From Rhipidocladum racemiflorum (taxonomy: Eukaryota > Streptophyta > Magnoliopsida > Poales > Poaceae): DNA of 64,000 nt. This document shows, one piece after another, positions 32,210 through 44,727 of this stretch (the first letter of the stretch is position 1; every line of letters begins with the position of its first letter). The stretch lies in contig CM070578.1 of NCBI GenBank assembly GCA_036346355.1, positions 15,824,501 through 15,888,500 on the forward strand. Reading direction: 5' to 3'. The notes under the pieces were generated by a model. That model searched no databases and was not told the origin of the DNA. It was given only the letters and a program-made list of their open reading frames with translations. Both the position numbers and the translations under genes were made by a program.

Positions 32210-32576
32210 CATCTGATTTATTCGTGACAAATAGTTCAGTTTCTGTGGAAATTTAGAAACAATCGTGTGTTCTAAAAACAGTCTGAACGCATCATATAAG
32301 AGCGACACGCACCAACCTAACGTGGAGATAGCATACGTATTAGACCAAAGGCAATGTATACACACCCATGTGGTACGAGTATAGAAGAATCGATGATTTG
32401 TACTGTTTTACGTGACGCTTATTCCATACGAGACAAATGATCAATAACATAAATAGATAAAGGTAAATCATTAATTATTCTAGAATCCAACGAAAACGAT
32501 GACGAAAGTAGTGTGATGGACCGGCCTTTTCAGGGGGTGCGTTTAAATCCCGCAACAACTACCCAGGAAGATTAAC
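32210..32576. other. Unassigned intergenic DNA
   Basis: No gene, inverted end or repeat was recognised. Confidence 0.4.
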
Positions 32577-35366
32577 TGTCGGGAACCAAATCATACATTG
32601 CCAGCAAAAGAAAGAAACAGTTGTTTTATACAAATAAGGCCTAACGGCTAGGATTTACAAAAGGAAGTGACGAGCTCCAATATATTACATTATCAAAAGA
32701 CCACACAGGCAAGACCTGAGCACAGAAAAAGAACCCTAAAACCAGACTACTTCGCCATCTACAATCTTCTGGAATTCTCCGGCGTCTTCAAAATCTAAAA
32801 TAGGTTGAGAAGCAAGACTGAGTACACAACAGTACTCAACAAACCGCACAGGAATTCTGAATATTACATACAGGGATATTCAAAAGGGAGAGGTATTATG
32901 GTTATTATAATTGTGAATGCAGTTTTATTTTTAAGATATTTTACATTTGAAACACAAACCATACATAATATAAATAAGCAAATTTTTGAGTTTTCACAAG
33001 TTCATCATTACGTCAAGTTGGAAATAACAAATCTACTTGGGTTAGGTTACGGGATTCACCTCAATTCAAACTTAGCTTCGTTTTTCGGAAGCACGGCGTA
33101 TTCGAATACCATTTAAACATGACTCTGCAGAGTTGCTCAGCTTTACCCACAAGATATCTACGGCCGTTCATGCCAAGCGCTATAAACATGCAACTTAAAT
33201 GCATGCGGCCGAGACGAGATTATCAAAGCCTTTCGTTGAACTACCACTCTTTAGCACTTACTCGGTAGTTCTCAAAACCACACAATACTCGGGTCCCACG
33301 GGCCACAGCGGGATGCACGATCCGATACTGAGGGTATCTACCGTTGTGAGAATCGGCAGGTGACTTCACCGGTCTACCTCCATTCCACCCCGTTCGCCTC
33401 GCGATCATACTGTCTAACACACACAGTATGGAAGCTACACCCTGTAAGTATTCCAGGAGGGAGTTCAAGTACCAAACTAGGTTGAATCGAGTCAACGAGG
33501 CTGATCGACCCAACTTGTGGTTGAGCGGTATCTAAGTTATTTACTTTACCCAAGGTTGTGATTACTTAAATTATGCCTAAGACTTAGCCAACTCCAACCA
33601 ACCATCTGACCACTCACATTGGCCTCATCAACGGTCGAGATTCGAGCACTTAGCCATCTAATGGTTTGCCCGCCAAAGTCCTCTCACCGTGGCATATTTT
33701 GAATATAGTCTACATCAAGCCTGTCGCTTGATGGTTTTGTTTTAATACACAAAGCTTTTGATGTACAACTAATTGATTAACTACTAGCATACGAGGTTCA
33801 ATAGCTAAGTCTAAGGTTTGCAAAGGAAATAAGGCACAACAATACAAAGTGGGTCTTTAATCAAGCTAGGTACTAACTAGGTCATCATGGCATTCTAAAA
33901 TAAACATTTCTAGCATTTAACATATGAACATAATGCAAATACCAAGATAATTAATACTATATTATTATCATGGGTCCAACATATTCAAGGAGTGCGGCTT
34001 GCCTTGCGAGGTGAGGGGGAGTCTTAGGTCATCATCGACGTAGTCGAACTCGGTACCGGTCGCATCCTGCTCCTGCTCCTCGTATTGCTCCGGGACGGGT
34101 TCCAATAGTTGCTCGGATCTAGCGCACAACAAGCGAGCAATAAATAAACGAATAAAACAAAGAGAAAAGAAAAGAAAAGACAAAAAAACAAGAAAAGGAA
34201 AAACAAAAAGGAATTGAGAGAGAAAGTTGGAGGAGGGTTGAAGGGCAATTTGGGCATCTTGGAATTTTTTGGACTTCGGATGGTGGAACGGAAAGTGTTT
34301 TTGGACTCAGTGGATCGAAACGGTTGGGATAATGTATTTTTTTGGCTATTTTTGGACTTTCCTGGGATTTTTGAAATTTTTGGAGTCATTTAATTGGGTT
34401 TTCAGATTATTTAAATCCGAAAAGAAAAACAAAATCCAATATAACAGACGCCAGTGCAGCCCAAAGCCGGCCGGCGGCCTACGGGCCAAGCGCGTGCGTC
34501 TTGGGCGGGCCACCAATTTGTGGCCGTGACGGCCTTGAGGCCCAATGTGCAAGAAGGCAGGCGTGACAGGTGGGCTCGTGTTTATGCGACGCTGACCGAT
34601 GGGGCCTGGCTGGTAGGGAGATAAAAATCGATCGATCCAGAGGGGGGGTTCGGGCGTGGGTTAGGGTTCGCAGGGGGGGTGAGGGAGAGCGGCGGCGGCG
34701 ACTGAGCGCGGCCGGAGCCGGGGAAGGAGAAGGGCGATGGCGGTGGGGTTTGGCGGGGAGGGGCTAGGGTTAGGGTTTTCGGTAGGGATTTGGGCGAGGA
34801 GTCGAGGCGGCGGGAGACACACGGGTGGCGGCGTGGCCTTCGGTCGAAGGGGGAGACGAAGAGGTGGGGGCGAGGTCGGAGAGGAAGACGGGGGAGTCCG
34901 GGATCTCACCCAAGGAAGAAGAAGGGGGCGAGGAGAGTGGAGCTCGGGGGCATTTATACCCTGTAAGGAGAGGGGGGAGAGAGAGAGGGCGGCTGGAGGT
35001 CGACATGGCGCCGCGAGCAAAGCGGTTGGCGTGGCGCCGAGGCGACTGAGCAAAGCGGCTCGGGGTCCAAGATGGGCACTGCGTGAGAGGGGGAGCAAAG
35101 GCAAGACGGAGCATGACGCGAGGCGCGGGGTGACGGGGGCAGGCGAGCGCGAAGGCGACTGGAGCAGCTTGGAGGGGACGGCTCGGGCGGAGGACCGGTC
35201 CGAGCGGGAGACCAGGTAAGTCTCCAACTACTCCCATCCAATCTCTCCAATTCCAAAAACCCAAAGAATCCAAGAACCGGGATTAAGAACGAAGAACCAC
35301 GATTAAACTCAGATTAATCGTGCAATTAGGGTTTTGATTTGGGTTCAAAATTTTTGGGGCATTTCA
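32577..35366 (-). mobile_element. Long LTR-like unit, minus orientation
   Basis: The plus-strand left border reads TGTCGGGAACC and the right border GGGGCATTTCA, so on the minus strand it starts TGAAATGCCCC and ends GGTTCCCGACA, a TG...CA pair. Like the unit at 43796-47487 it contains a GC-rich leader with AACCCTA motifs (34650-35220) and the conserved AACTCTGCAGAGT near TTACCCACAAGAT. No matching target duplication was seen, so the outer borders are provisional. Long open frames in the GC-rich part have no domain and are not called as genes. Confidence 0.45.
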
Positions 35367-35659
35367 GGTAGAATCCAACGATGATAGTAGGAGTTGCCAA
35401 CGGCGGATCTGGAGGTGGCTGTGGCTTCCATGGCGGATATATATGGTGTGTCAGCTCCTTTGATCTCGGTGGGTGGTCCTGAGGGCAGCTCTGGGAAGCA
35501 GCGGCATCCACCGCCACGCTTCACCTGGAAGGCTGGAATGGCTTGGGCACCGTTCCTCCTCTGTATTTCACTGCAGTGTATAGCATCGATCCCATCCCCA
35601 TCTCTCGGTCCTTGACACCCTCTTATTTCGATGCTCTTAGGATGTCAAACTCTTAAGAA

Positions 35660-35924
35660 ACTAGTACAGTGCCTGTGCGTTGCAACAGATCCCAAATAGA
35701 TGATGACACCATAAGTTCTAAACTCTTAAAAACAAAAAAACGAGAATTTAGAACTTGAGCTATCACTTATTTGAGATCTGTTACTGAAGAATCACTGAAC
35801 AAAAAAACGTGAAGGGCTGACATGATGGCACTCACCTACTGGGCCTTAGACCCCTACTGTTTTGGCCCAAGAACGGCCTGGCAGACTCACCATCACCACC
35901 AACTCATTCTTATAATAGTTAAGA
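35660..35924 (-). mobile_element. Short nonautonomous Helitron
   Basis: On the minus strand it starts TCTTAACTATTATAAG and ends GTTGCAACGCACAGGCAC...ACTAGT, the grass Helitron 3' signature. It lies between A and T. At 265 bp it is non-coding. It shares the GCAACGCAC(G/A)GGCA motif with 12077-12313. Confidence 0.78.
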
Positions 35925-36104
35925 TTGGTATTGCCAACCCGGTGAAGATAGTCTGTGATTAGTAGATTGGATTGTGACACGAGGAAGCCTACTGAAGCTA
36001 TATATGACTTTGACCTGCTGGCTGCTGCCGATGCAACCGTCTAACTATACACCGTGAGATTCACGTAACCTAATAACCACACTCGAGTGTACACATGTAT
36101 GACA
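35925..36104. other. Unassigned short stretch
   Basis: Nothing recognised between the Helitron and the microsatellite. Confidence 0.4.
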
Positions 36105-36105
36105 T

Positions 36106-36171
<66 letters not shown>
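36105..36171. repeat. Compound microsatellite (ACAT)n-(AT)n
   Basis: About six CATA units run into about twenty TA units. Confidence 0.95.
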
Positions 36172-36174
<3 letters not shown>

Positions 36175-36482
36175 TATAAATCCATTAAAAATTGTCTAAA
36201 TTTCAATGAAAAGTTCCCTAGTGCAAACCGCAACAAGAGGTTAAAACAAAAGGTGATGTTAAATGAAAAGAATTGCACGTACGGGTCCGGTGTTTTGTGA
36301 AACTTTGGTAAGATTAGGTGGTGCAATGTAAAATTTACCCTCGAACATTCGTAAGAACAATGCAAGAAGAATCTCATCTTTGTCGGATCAAGTTAGATGA
36401 CAAGTTCCGAAAGAACTCCTGTGCCAAATATTCACTAGTGGAACTTGTGCTAAGGCTCTGCGAGTTTTCTTTTAGAGAGGAG

Positions 36483-36570
36483 AACGTTCCGTTAGCTTGC
36501 ATTTTCTTTCGACCAAACTAACACATTAGTCACGCCGCTGTACCAACGTTCCGTTAGCTTGCATTTTCTT
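36483..36570. repeat. 26-bp direct repeat, 62-bp spacing
   Basis: AACGTTCCGTTAGCTTGCAT followed by TTTCTT occurs at 36483 and at 36545. Confidence 0.85.
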
Positions 36571-37178
36571 GCAACCGAATGGGCTCCGTCCCATTCGGCG
36601 TCAGGGTTGGCAAAAAAAATTTAAACTCAGCTTGTAAAATTAATGAGCCGAACTTAGTTGTCTTCCCAGCTCGATCTGTTAACGAATCAAGCCCGAACTA
36701 GCTCGCGAGCCGCTCTTTAGCTCGTTAAATTCCGTCGCTAGATAGCTCACCACATGGCTGGGTTTTTGTGTCTAATGATGTTATCCCAAATTTCTAAAGC
36801 CCAAGCCCATGTACAACGTATATCTGACCATGGGAAAAAAATCAAAAACTTTTTATTTTTTAAAATTTGCACAAATATTAAAACATAAATAAAAGGTAGA
36901 TAATAATTACTTATCTCTTCGTTTTCTTAAAGATTCGTGTAATTTATATTAATTCCCTTGCAGTGCCAACAAAAGAAGAGTTACATCTTCATGTGGTGTC
37001 AAGGTGGAGTTCCACATATGCTATGAAATTGGTGAAATGTATGAGATGGCATATTAGTACAATAAGGTCATCGCCAACTATCAAGCATCTTACTCTTCCA
37101 CTGTAGTTCTAGCCACGGTTTGAAGTCAATTTCAGTGTTTCTTGCATTCTACTTCTACAAAAACATCAAAAATCAGAG
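36571..37178. other. Unassigned DNA with GAGCCGA/AGCTCG-rich patch
   Basis: At 36600-36745 repeated GAGCCG and AGCTCGT motifs resemble a degenerate miniature element, but no ends were found. The rest is AT-rich and may contain decayed hAT sequence upstream of the fragment at 37179. Confidence 0.4.
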
Positions 37179-37731
37179 TTGCTGACATATTTACAGTTAC
37201 CTAGCACAGATGTCAAGTTACTTGACTGCCGGAGCTTAAATTCCCATAGATTCTTGACTATACCGGTTAACACCACATCTTCAGGGTCAACTTTTAGTGC
37301 TGGAGGTAGAATCTTAGATGATTATCGAAGTTCTTTGCTTCCATCTGTGGTTGAGGCACCAGTGTGTGCTTCTAGTCGGATAAGAGGTGCTAATAATACG
37401 ATGAAAAGTCATACGGCTGTGGTATGTCCTCCCATACTAATAGCTTATTTTCTTCATAACTTTTTTTGTTGTCTAAATCTTTCTTAATTCTGTTGTGCTT
37501 ATTTATAGATGTTGAATACATTTCTTTACCTAATACCGAGGTGGAAGTAACTAGTAAGAGCACCTGTCTTTTGCATAGTGTTGCTGCTCCTTTTGATCTG
37601 TTCTGATGACTACTTGTGTTGTTTTGCATATTCAAAATGTTGTTGGAAGTAAATTTTTTTTTTTTTGAGTTGGTATGCTTCTCTGGTGGCTTGTTGTGCA
37701 GGAACTATGGGAAACTTGGTTGACAGAATGA
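37179..37731 (+). pseudogene. hAT transposase C-terminal dimerisation fragment
   Basis: The frame reads DCRSLNSHRFLTIPVNTTSS, then STFSAGGRILDDYRSSLLPS and VVEAPVCASSRIRG. This is the hAT C-terminal dimerisation domain (compare the general pattern LSIPxTTxxSESxFSxxGRxLxxxRSSLxPxxVEALVC). The PTISRLARD-like stretch expected after NSHRF is missing, indicating an internal deletion. A plausible donor (GTG/GTATGT, 37422) and acceptor (TGTGCAG/GAA, 37701) join to a final exon ELWETWLTE plus stop at 37731. The upstream catalytic part is absent, so it is a remnant. Confidence 0.72.
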
Positions 37732-38070
37732 TGGCCCACCTTGAAACAAACAGCTGGATGTTTGACTTTCAAATTTGGATTGTTAACTTTTTGTGTTTGG
37801 TACTATTAAACTTTCATGCGTGCGTGATGGTTTTTGATGTGGAAGACTTCTAATTAGCTGGATATTTAAACTATCGTATGTCCATGTAACCGTGTTAGCA
37901 TGTGGTTAGACTGGAAATTTTTTGGTATAGGATTGCTAATTTGTTGGTCCCTGCCTATTTTCCTATGTTTCACTTTTATGCTAGACTGTAATAGATGTGT
38001 AATCCAATGTGTTTCGCTTCTTCAGTACTCCCGCTGTATACATGTGTGCTATGCCATTAATGCTTAGCCA
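37732..38070. other. Probable 3' flank of the hAT fragment
   Basis: AT-rich, without recognisable features. Confidence 0.35.
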
Positions 38071-38071
38071 T

Positions 38072-38353
38072 TAAGGGTGTGTTTGGTTCGCTGTATCAGG
38101 TTGAACCGAACCGTTCTGTACAGGATTTAATCTCGTTCATGCGTTTGGTTGACTGAACAGAACCATCTGGTACGGGATGAGATGGTACAGATTCCTAGAA
38201 TATTCCTTGAAGATGCTGTATCGTTTGATACGATGAATTCGGCTGAACCGATCGGTACATGACCGACCGGTACCATCCCATCCAAATTCATCTCATCCAT
38301 CCTGTACCATCCCATCTCATTCAGCTTGGTACATTCAACCAAACACACCCTAA
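38072..38353. mobile_element. Harbinger-type MITE (TAA duplication)
   Basis: The element 38075-38350 (276 bp) is flanked by TAA. The ends are perfect 14-bp inverted repeats, GGGTGTGTTTGGTT. The interior is rich in GGTAC and CCATCCCATC motifs. Confidence 0.92.
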
Positions 38354-39504
38354 AGGGCGAGGCTTAGCTGGTTTTTCAGTTTAGCTTACCAAACTAGTCA
38401 TGGAAATTCGGACCGCGCACTTTGCCCTTTAGATGGCTTAGATTTTCTACCTTTACAGCCGCTTTCTCAAGAGAAAACAAGAGAGAAGATGAAATGCAAG
38501 AGCAAAGCATCATTAGCCAACCAAATATTTTCCTCTATAAAAAAGTCAATCAACTATTTATGTATTGGCCAAGCCAGTTGCTTATTTATCTTTGATTAGA
38601 CCTTCCCTGTCACTTGAATGTAATCCAAAGCATTATTAGCCAACGAGCTGAGATGAACTATAGGTTCTATACCATTGCACTATTGCAGAGATCGAATTTG
38701 ACATCTTGATTTCATTTACTATTTTTGAAGTAGAATATGCTTCATCTGCCACAGACAAAGCATCCTCAATGTTCGGTTGAGATTGAGGCGACGTTTGAAA
38801 CAGGATGTAACTTATTCCCTGGTGTTTGAAACACATGAATTAATGAAACAACCTCGAAATTCAAAAAGAATTTAAAAACTTGGATTTGGAGTTTACCTGT
38901 GTTCGCTTGGGGCCTCCACTCGTTTTGGGCCATCACTGCCCGGTTCCTCGCCGGCCATCCCGGCCCACTCCCACCCACCGCGCCGCGTCACGGTCCCCTT
39001 CACGCGGTCGTCGTCTCCACTAGCTCCCGTCGCCATTGTCGACCCCAACCTCCTGTCAGCATCCCGTCGCGTCGCCCGCGCTGAACGGCGCATATTCATC
39101 ATCACATTTAATAAATGTGTAATGCAATTCAAAGATATAAGTGGAAAGCCTCTCAAGGTTTCCTTTCTGATATCCCACTTTTTTTTGTTAAGAGAAGGTA
39201 TTTTGATCCATTCTCTTCTTCTATTTCCATATGGAAACCATGTTTTGGATATCTTTAAAATCCAAGAGAGTGCGTGTTGATTATGAGAATTATAATGCGT
39301 CCTCAATGATTATTTTAGTTCCATCGGTAACACTATCGAAGCTCTTCCAAATCCAACAATGTTACTGTAATTGCTAAGTATAGTCAGAAAATGCTAGTCA
39401 TTGTGCTCAATGTCTGGAAATACTTTCTATCTCTCACGAAAGTATTCGTGGTGCAGCTATATACAAGACATATTTCCTTTCTCCCTCCAATGTACTTTCT
39501 CTTC
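38354..39504. other. Unassigned DNA with a GC-rich island at 38900-39090
   Basis: The GC-rich island has minus-strand frames rich in Arg and Gly (38893-39306) without a domain. It may be a decayed gene fragment. Confidence 0.35.
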
Positions 39505-41953
39505 AAGCATGTGACGCCTCAGAGTGCGACTTTATAGATTACGGTATTTCGGTACAACTTTATATCGCTTTTTGGGCCGTTTCCGGGTGTTTGGGCCTGT
39601 CCTGGGGAGTTTGGGCCTTGGAGGAAGCAGTGTGGGCCTTGGGGGATCGAGTTGGGCCGTAGGTGGGGAACCCTGGGCCCATGTGGGGGAGTTGGGGCAG
39701 CAAGGACCTGCCCCTTGTGCCTCCCCCTTGAGCCCCTAACCCTAGCCGCCCACTCCCCTCCTCCTCTCCCACCCCTCAAGCCGCCCCCACCCTTGGGCGC
39801 CTCCCCTCCTTGGTGCGCCCACCACTAGGGTTTCCCCTCCCTAGCCGCCACCCTCCCCTCCCCTAGCAGCCCCTCACCTCTCCCTCCCCGGTGTTCGTCG
39901 CTCTCTCGCTCGGTGGATCATCGGCTCAGAGTTCTCCGGCGATCCGCTGCGATTCCAGAGGAAGGAGCCGCCGGAAGAAATGGATGTTTCCGTCGTCGAT
40001 CGGTTCTTCAAGAATAGGTAACGAATCGTGGCTCTTTTGGGGTGGTCTAGGTGCTGCTAGATGGGAGAATCCATGCCTAAAACTCTTGTTTAGGTGCTGC
40101 GATTAGATGGGTTGAATTGGATTCTAGATCTGTCCCGTGTTCTGTCCTCGGACAGATTAGGTCGTCGGCCTTTGGTCGTGATTTTGGAAATTTTAAAGCT
40201 TTAGCTGATCAGCCGGCTGTTATGAAAGTTGTAGATATTTAATTACCTTTCAGTGGACACCAAGAGCGCAAAATTCTGATCAGCCGTTTAAAAGATATGG
40301 CCGTTTTACCGAACATTGTCAAATCTGTGACGTGTTTGGGATAGATCGTGTTCATCTGTAGATTAGACAATTTTAGAGGCCGATTCAGTCTTCGCCAATA
40401 CTTAGAAAATGTTAGGAAATTTCCTAAGCTTCGATAAAATGTACTCGTTTGCTTGATTTGGAGTTTTAGACATCAAGTTATGCTAGTTGGAAGCCCGCTG
40501 TTCCGTCGGGACAGATCCTCTATTTTCGGGTTCTAGGAGTAGTTTGCGAAGTCGGGGTAGATAATCGTTCTTGTACTGTTTTGTGGGAACGATTTGAGTG
40601 TGTTGTACCTATGTGCAGGTGGTGTGACACCAGGAGTGCCCTCAACCTCTCGCCACTCCGTCGCTCACGGTTGAAGGCAAGTGTATTGTGATGGGTTTGG
40701 GTGTTGTATGACTACTAGACTTGCATAGGTGCAATATGGCTACATGATGTGTTAACTTGCCATGCTTGATATTTGCTTATGATATGATGAACATGGTTAC
40801 ATATTGGTTATGAAATTGTTGTATTAAATGTTTATGCAAGTTTATACATGTTCATGTCATATGTGCATTCATAACGGAAGAGGCGTCCCATTCTGATGCG
40901 GGCCTCTGTGTTCACACGTAGTGAATACGAAAGACCTACCTCGTAGTCCCATCCGCGGTTGTGTATGGGAGCGAGTCAGTAAGAGTAGGCATCCTCCATC
41001 TACGGGATGGAAGGGGAAAGAGGGTGTACACCGACGGGTGTGCACTCGGCAATACCGGTATGTGCTTCAAGGAGACATGTGCATTGCATTGCATGTATGA
41101 TGATGTTAATGAGATGTATACAATGTGAATATGAAATGCTTATGATGTTGAATGTGAGATGGCTTATGATGTTGAACATGATATGTAGTGATGATGGTAT
41201 TGAAAACTGTTTTCTTGTTCCATTGCAATATACTTGCTGAGTGATGAACTCACGCTTGTGCTTTTATGATGTTTTTAGGTACTAGGAAACTGACATGTGG
41301 GAAAGGGACTTAGCGGCACATCTTCACGTAGTTACATTCATTTAGACAACTACCCCTTTACCATTCGTAGTGTAATAATAAGTTTATTGCGCTAAAACTT
41401 GGAGTACGTCTTAATGCGTGCTTGATTCTATCGTTCACTTCGTTTTAGTTTATGAAATGATTGAATTCATTATTTTGGACTTAAAACTATTGCTATACCT
41501 CCAGTTAATGCTGATTTAGATGTCATTCATTATGTGGTTGATTGTGATATTAATGTTGTGAGAATGACTAGGGAACGGTATACCGTTGCAATGGTATAGC
41601 CATGAAACTTGTGAAACTTATCAGTTTCAGTGCTGGTTTCATGAGTTTCAGTGTTTAGTTTCATCAGTTTCATGTTTTATCAGTTTTTAGTGCTAAGTTT
41701 CATGAGTTTCAGTGCAAAAAATCATAAGTTTCATGAGTTTCAGAGGTATACCGTTGCAACGGTATACCGTTTTTTAGTTTTTCTGTAATGTTGTTGCTTC
41801 AAACCATGGAAAAACAAAGGAGATGCTGCTGAAATTTCGGTTAAAGCATTTACGCCCTTGCTGTAATTTAATCTTAATTGTGGTATTTAGTTGCGGTTAC
41901 TCCTTTGTTTGGTGACATCCAGGGCATACTAGATGCTGGGGTGTTACAAAGCA
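39505..41953 (+). mobile_element. Solo LTR with 5-bp target duplication
   Basis: AAGCA occurs at 39505-39509 and 41949-41953. The 2439-bp body starts TGTGACGCC and ends GGTGTTACA (TG...CA). It contains a TATA-like region, a GC-rich leader with CCCTAACCCTAGCC (39720-39990), a donor-like AATAG/GTAACG near 40017 and the CATGTGGGAAAGGGACTTAG block near 41295. No internal retrotransposon domain is present and both borders carry the duplication, the classic result of LTR-LTR recombination. The family is probably gypsy. Open frames inside are not called as genes. Confidence 0.82.
41571..41775. repeat. Palindrome-flanked repeat cassette inside the solo LTR
   Basis: GGTATACCGTTGCAACGGTA near 41742 is self-complementary. 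A related copy, CGGTATACCGTTGCAATGGT, lies at 41577. Between them TTTCATGAGTTTCAGTG-like units are repeated about six times. This may be a small insertion in the LTR. Confidence 0.6.
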
Positions 41954-42185
41954 GAAGATAAATAGTTGCATGTATTAAAACATAGCAAAAGTATTTATGC
42001 TAGTAAATATAAAGGATAAACTATACAAGTAAACAACATACATAAGCTGGAATCAAATTTTATTTATATATATGAACTAAAGGTTATACTTTACTTCAGC
42101 TTTACTCACTATATTTTAATAGGATAAACTAAATTTTTTTGTTTTATAACTTAACACCATCCTAACACATTATTCAACTCAAGGA
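41954..42185. other. AT-rich spacer
   Basis: Nothing recognised. Confidence 0.35.
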
Positions 42186-42189
42186 GATT

Positions 42190-43240
42190 ACGGAGAATCA
42201 CTTTTTCTCTAGATGAAAGTCCAATAATTCATCATCTTTCAATGGAGTTTATTCATCGCCATATAATGCATCATTGACACGTGCATTAATCTCCATTGCA
42301 TTATGAGTCTCTTTCTCTTGAATCTCACTCTCTCCTGGAACATGCAAGAAGTGGGTTTTATTTTCTGAGCAGTGGACCTTCTTCTTGAGGATTTCATGAT
42401 ATAGTTCGACCAGGTACTTTGAAATTTTGCAATTTCAAGCACAATGATCATTACCTCTACAATTGAAGCAAGGTCTGTTACTTGATGTCTTAAACTACAT
42501 TTTTTTCCTTCGTTTTTTCACTTGTTGTGCATCTTATTCACACTCATCTTATGTTTATTTCTTCCAAATCTCTTTATGTTGCCCTTATAACATTGATAAT
42601 TTTTCTTATGAAAGTTAGCATGTGTTTTAGGAGCAAGCAATATACCCGTAGGGTGTGCATTATGATTCTTCATCAATAGTTTATTATGATTCTCGGCAAC
42701 TAACAACACATAGATTAGATCATCATGGTTTTCAAACCTTCTCTCTCTATATTATTATTGAAGCAATACATTGCTACCATAGGTGGAAAGAGTTTTCTCA
42801 ATCAGTTGTTGTTTTGTGATATCCTTGACATAAAATTTCAGTTGAGAAATTATCTTATATAGTGCAGTGTTATACGTAGCAACATACTTAAAGTCTTGAA
42901 AGCGTAAACTTCCCCCTCATGCTTCGCTTGTGGGAGTACTATCAACTTTTGCTTATCAAAACACCTTTGGAGTGTCAACTTTTGTTTACCAAAACACCTT
43001 TGGAGAGACTCCAAAAGGGTTAAATGATTATGCTCAATCATATACTCATTCTCGAGGTCCTTGTTCAAGTGATGGCGGAGGGAAATCAAAACCTTAGCTT
43101 GGTCATCATCGGAAGGTCCATTCGTGACCTTTCCCCTCATCATCTTTCACTTGAAAGATTGTTGCACTTAAATTCTTTAAAATTAGGTGAAAATTGACAT
43201 ATAAGGCTCATGTGAGATAATTGTTGTCATCCATGGCTAA
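42190..43240 (-). pseudogene. Decayed copia gag (UBN2-type) with zinc-knuckle remnant
   Basis: The minus-strand reading gives DQAKVLISLRHHLNKDLENEY, ESLQRCFGKQKL, VLPQAKHEGEV and KTLSMLLRIT (43100-42880). Then follow VLLVAENHNKLLMKNHNAHPTG (about 42720-42650) and a degenerate knuckle near 42440 (C-x2-C...H...C, partly mutated). This is the order of plant Ty1/copia gag. Stops and frame changes are frequent. It is not obviously part of the copia pol at 23.4-27.4 kb. Confidence 0.68.
42943..43012. repeat. 35-bp tandem duplication in the gag remnant
   Basis: CAACTTTTGYTTAYCAAAAC followed by ACCTTTGGAG occurs twice. On the protein it duplicates LQRCFGKQKL. Confidence 0.9.
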
Positions 43241-43795
43241 CTTACTAAAATCTCTCTTTGCTCAAAAGGGTTGGTATCGTCAAATCATTCAAGACAGTAG
43301 TAACTAAATGTACTAAACATTGTAAATATGAATCGATAAATTTCAAGCAGCTTTTTAGATCTTTCTATTAATTAAAAAAAGCAGAAAAAAAATAATTTTT
43401 TATTGTCGATCGCGTCGTGCGGCCTCTTGCGCCGCATCGTGAATTTGCCACCATTTTCTAGGTGCCACCTCAGCGTTCGGTGTGCCGTGCGGCTGTGCAC
43501 AGTCAAAGCACGACCCTTGGTACGACAGGCACGGCACAGTACATATGTGCATGGGCTAGGCCGACACAGCACCAATGACAGGGCTGTGCTGGGCCCTGTG
43601 GTCGAGCACGATGGGTGGCACGGCACAAAACAGGCCCAAAGTAGGCATGGTATGCGACAGGGTGCCCTGTGGCTCACCTTGTAGCCGGTGCTATTGCAGT
43701 CCTTACATGCAGAGAAAGGGGGAGACAATAGAGATGCTTAAAGGTGTAGAATAGAGTGCGAAGAGCACATGCTCACCGACACTAAGCGCACGCGC
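43241..43795. other. Unassigned DNA with a GC-rich GGCACGGC-type patch
   Basis: At 43430-43690 motifs such as GGCACGGCAC and GGGCC recur. A weakly similar patch lies at 47810-47900. No ends were recognised. Confidence 0.4.
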
Positions 43796-44727
43796 TGTAA
43801 CACCCCAGTTTTTGCTTTTCATGAATTTAAATGAAATTTTACACTTTTGAGAATTTTCTGGAATTTATTTGGATTTAATTAGAATTTATTTACTTTTGAA
43901 ATATTTATATAAATAAAAGTTTCAAATAAATTTTGGTTGGAAATATTTTATTTGAGTCCAAAATGTCTCAAAGTATTTTTCAGAATTTTTCTAGAATTTT
44001 TCTGATTATTTTGTTATTTTTCTTGAATTATTTGAATTACTAGAATTATTTTCAAATATTAAATCGTTGGGAAATGCCGAGTGGGTTAGTACTGTTCAAG
44101 CGACCGAGCCCGAGTCCGACTCGAACCCGACCGAACCCTAATCGTGTGGCCGAGCATCAAGCCACATCGCCCACGTGGGGTTCGGGCGAACCCGTTCGCG
44201 CCCGTGCGATCTCGGCCGTTGATCGTGCCGCGTGGATGGATAGGATTGCGCCACGTCACCCTCTCCGTGTCGTCGCCGGACTCCGCCACCGCCCGCATGT
44301 GGGCCTCGGTTTCCGCGATTTTCACGGAAGCCGAGACCCCTATTTAATGCGCCGTCGCCGCCTCCGTGCTCTCCTCTTCCGTGCGCACCCGTAGCCCCAA
44401 GCCGCCGCCGTTCGCCCGCAAGAGCTCGCCGGAGTTGGAACCGCGTTCCGCCACGGTTCTTCGCTGTTTCCCGCCGCGTCCGTCGTCCTCCGCCGTGAAC
44501 GTGCCCAGATCCGGAACCGTCACGACGAGCCGCACCTGGGAGTCCCACTCACCTCGCCGGAGCACGCCCCAAACGCCGTTTGGGTGGTCGTTGTCCTTAG
44601 CGCCGGCAGCCACAAGCCACCGCGTCGCCATCGCTGTCCCCGAGCTCTGTCAGTCGTCCGATCCGGATCCAACAGCCACGGTGAGTCCACATCACCCCCG
44701 TGCGATTTCACGTTTCGGTTTTTAGAT

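Noticed and set aside
34661..35273. Long overlapping open frames (up to 188 aa) in both strands of a GC-rich block
   Set aside because: High GC removes stop codons in all frames. The peptides are Pro/Ser/Arg- or Gly/Glu-rich without a domain. The block is the leader part of an LTR-like unit.
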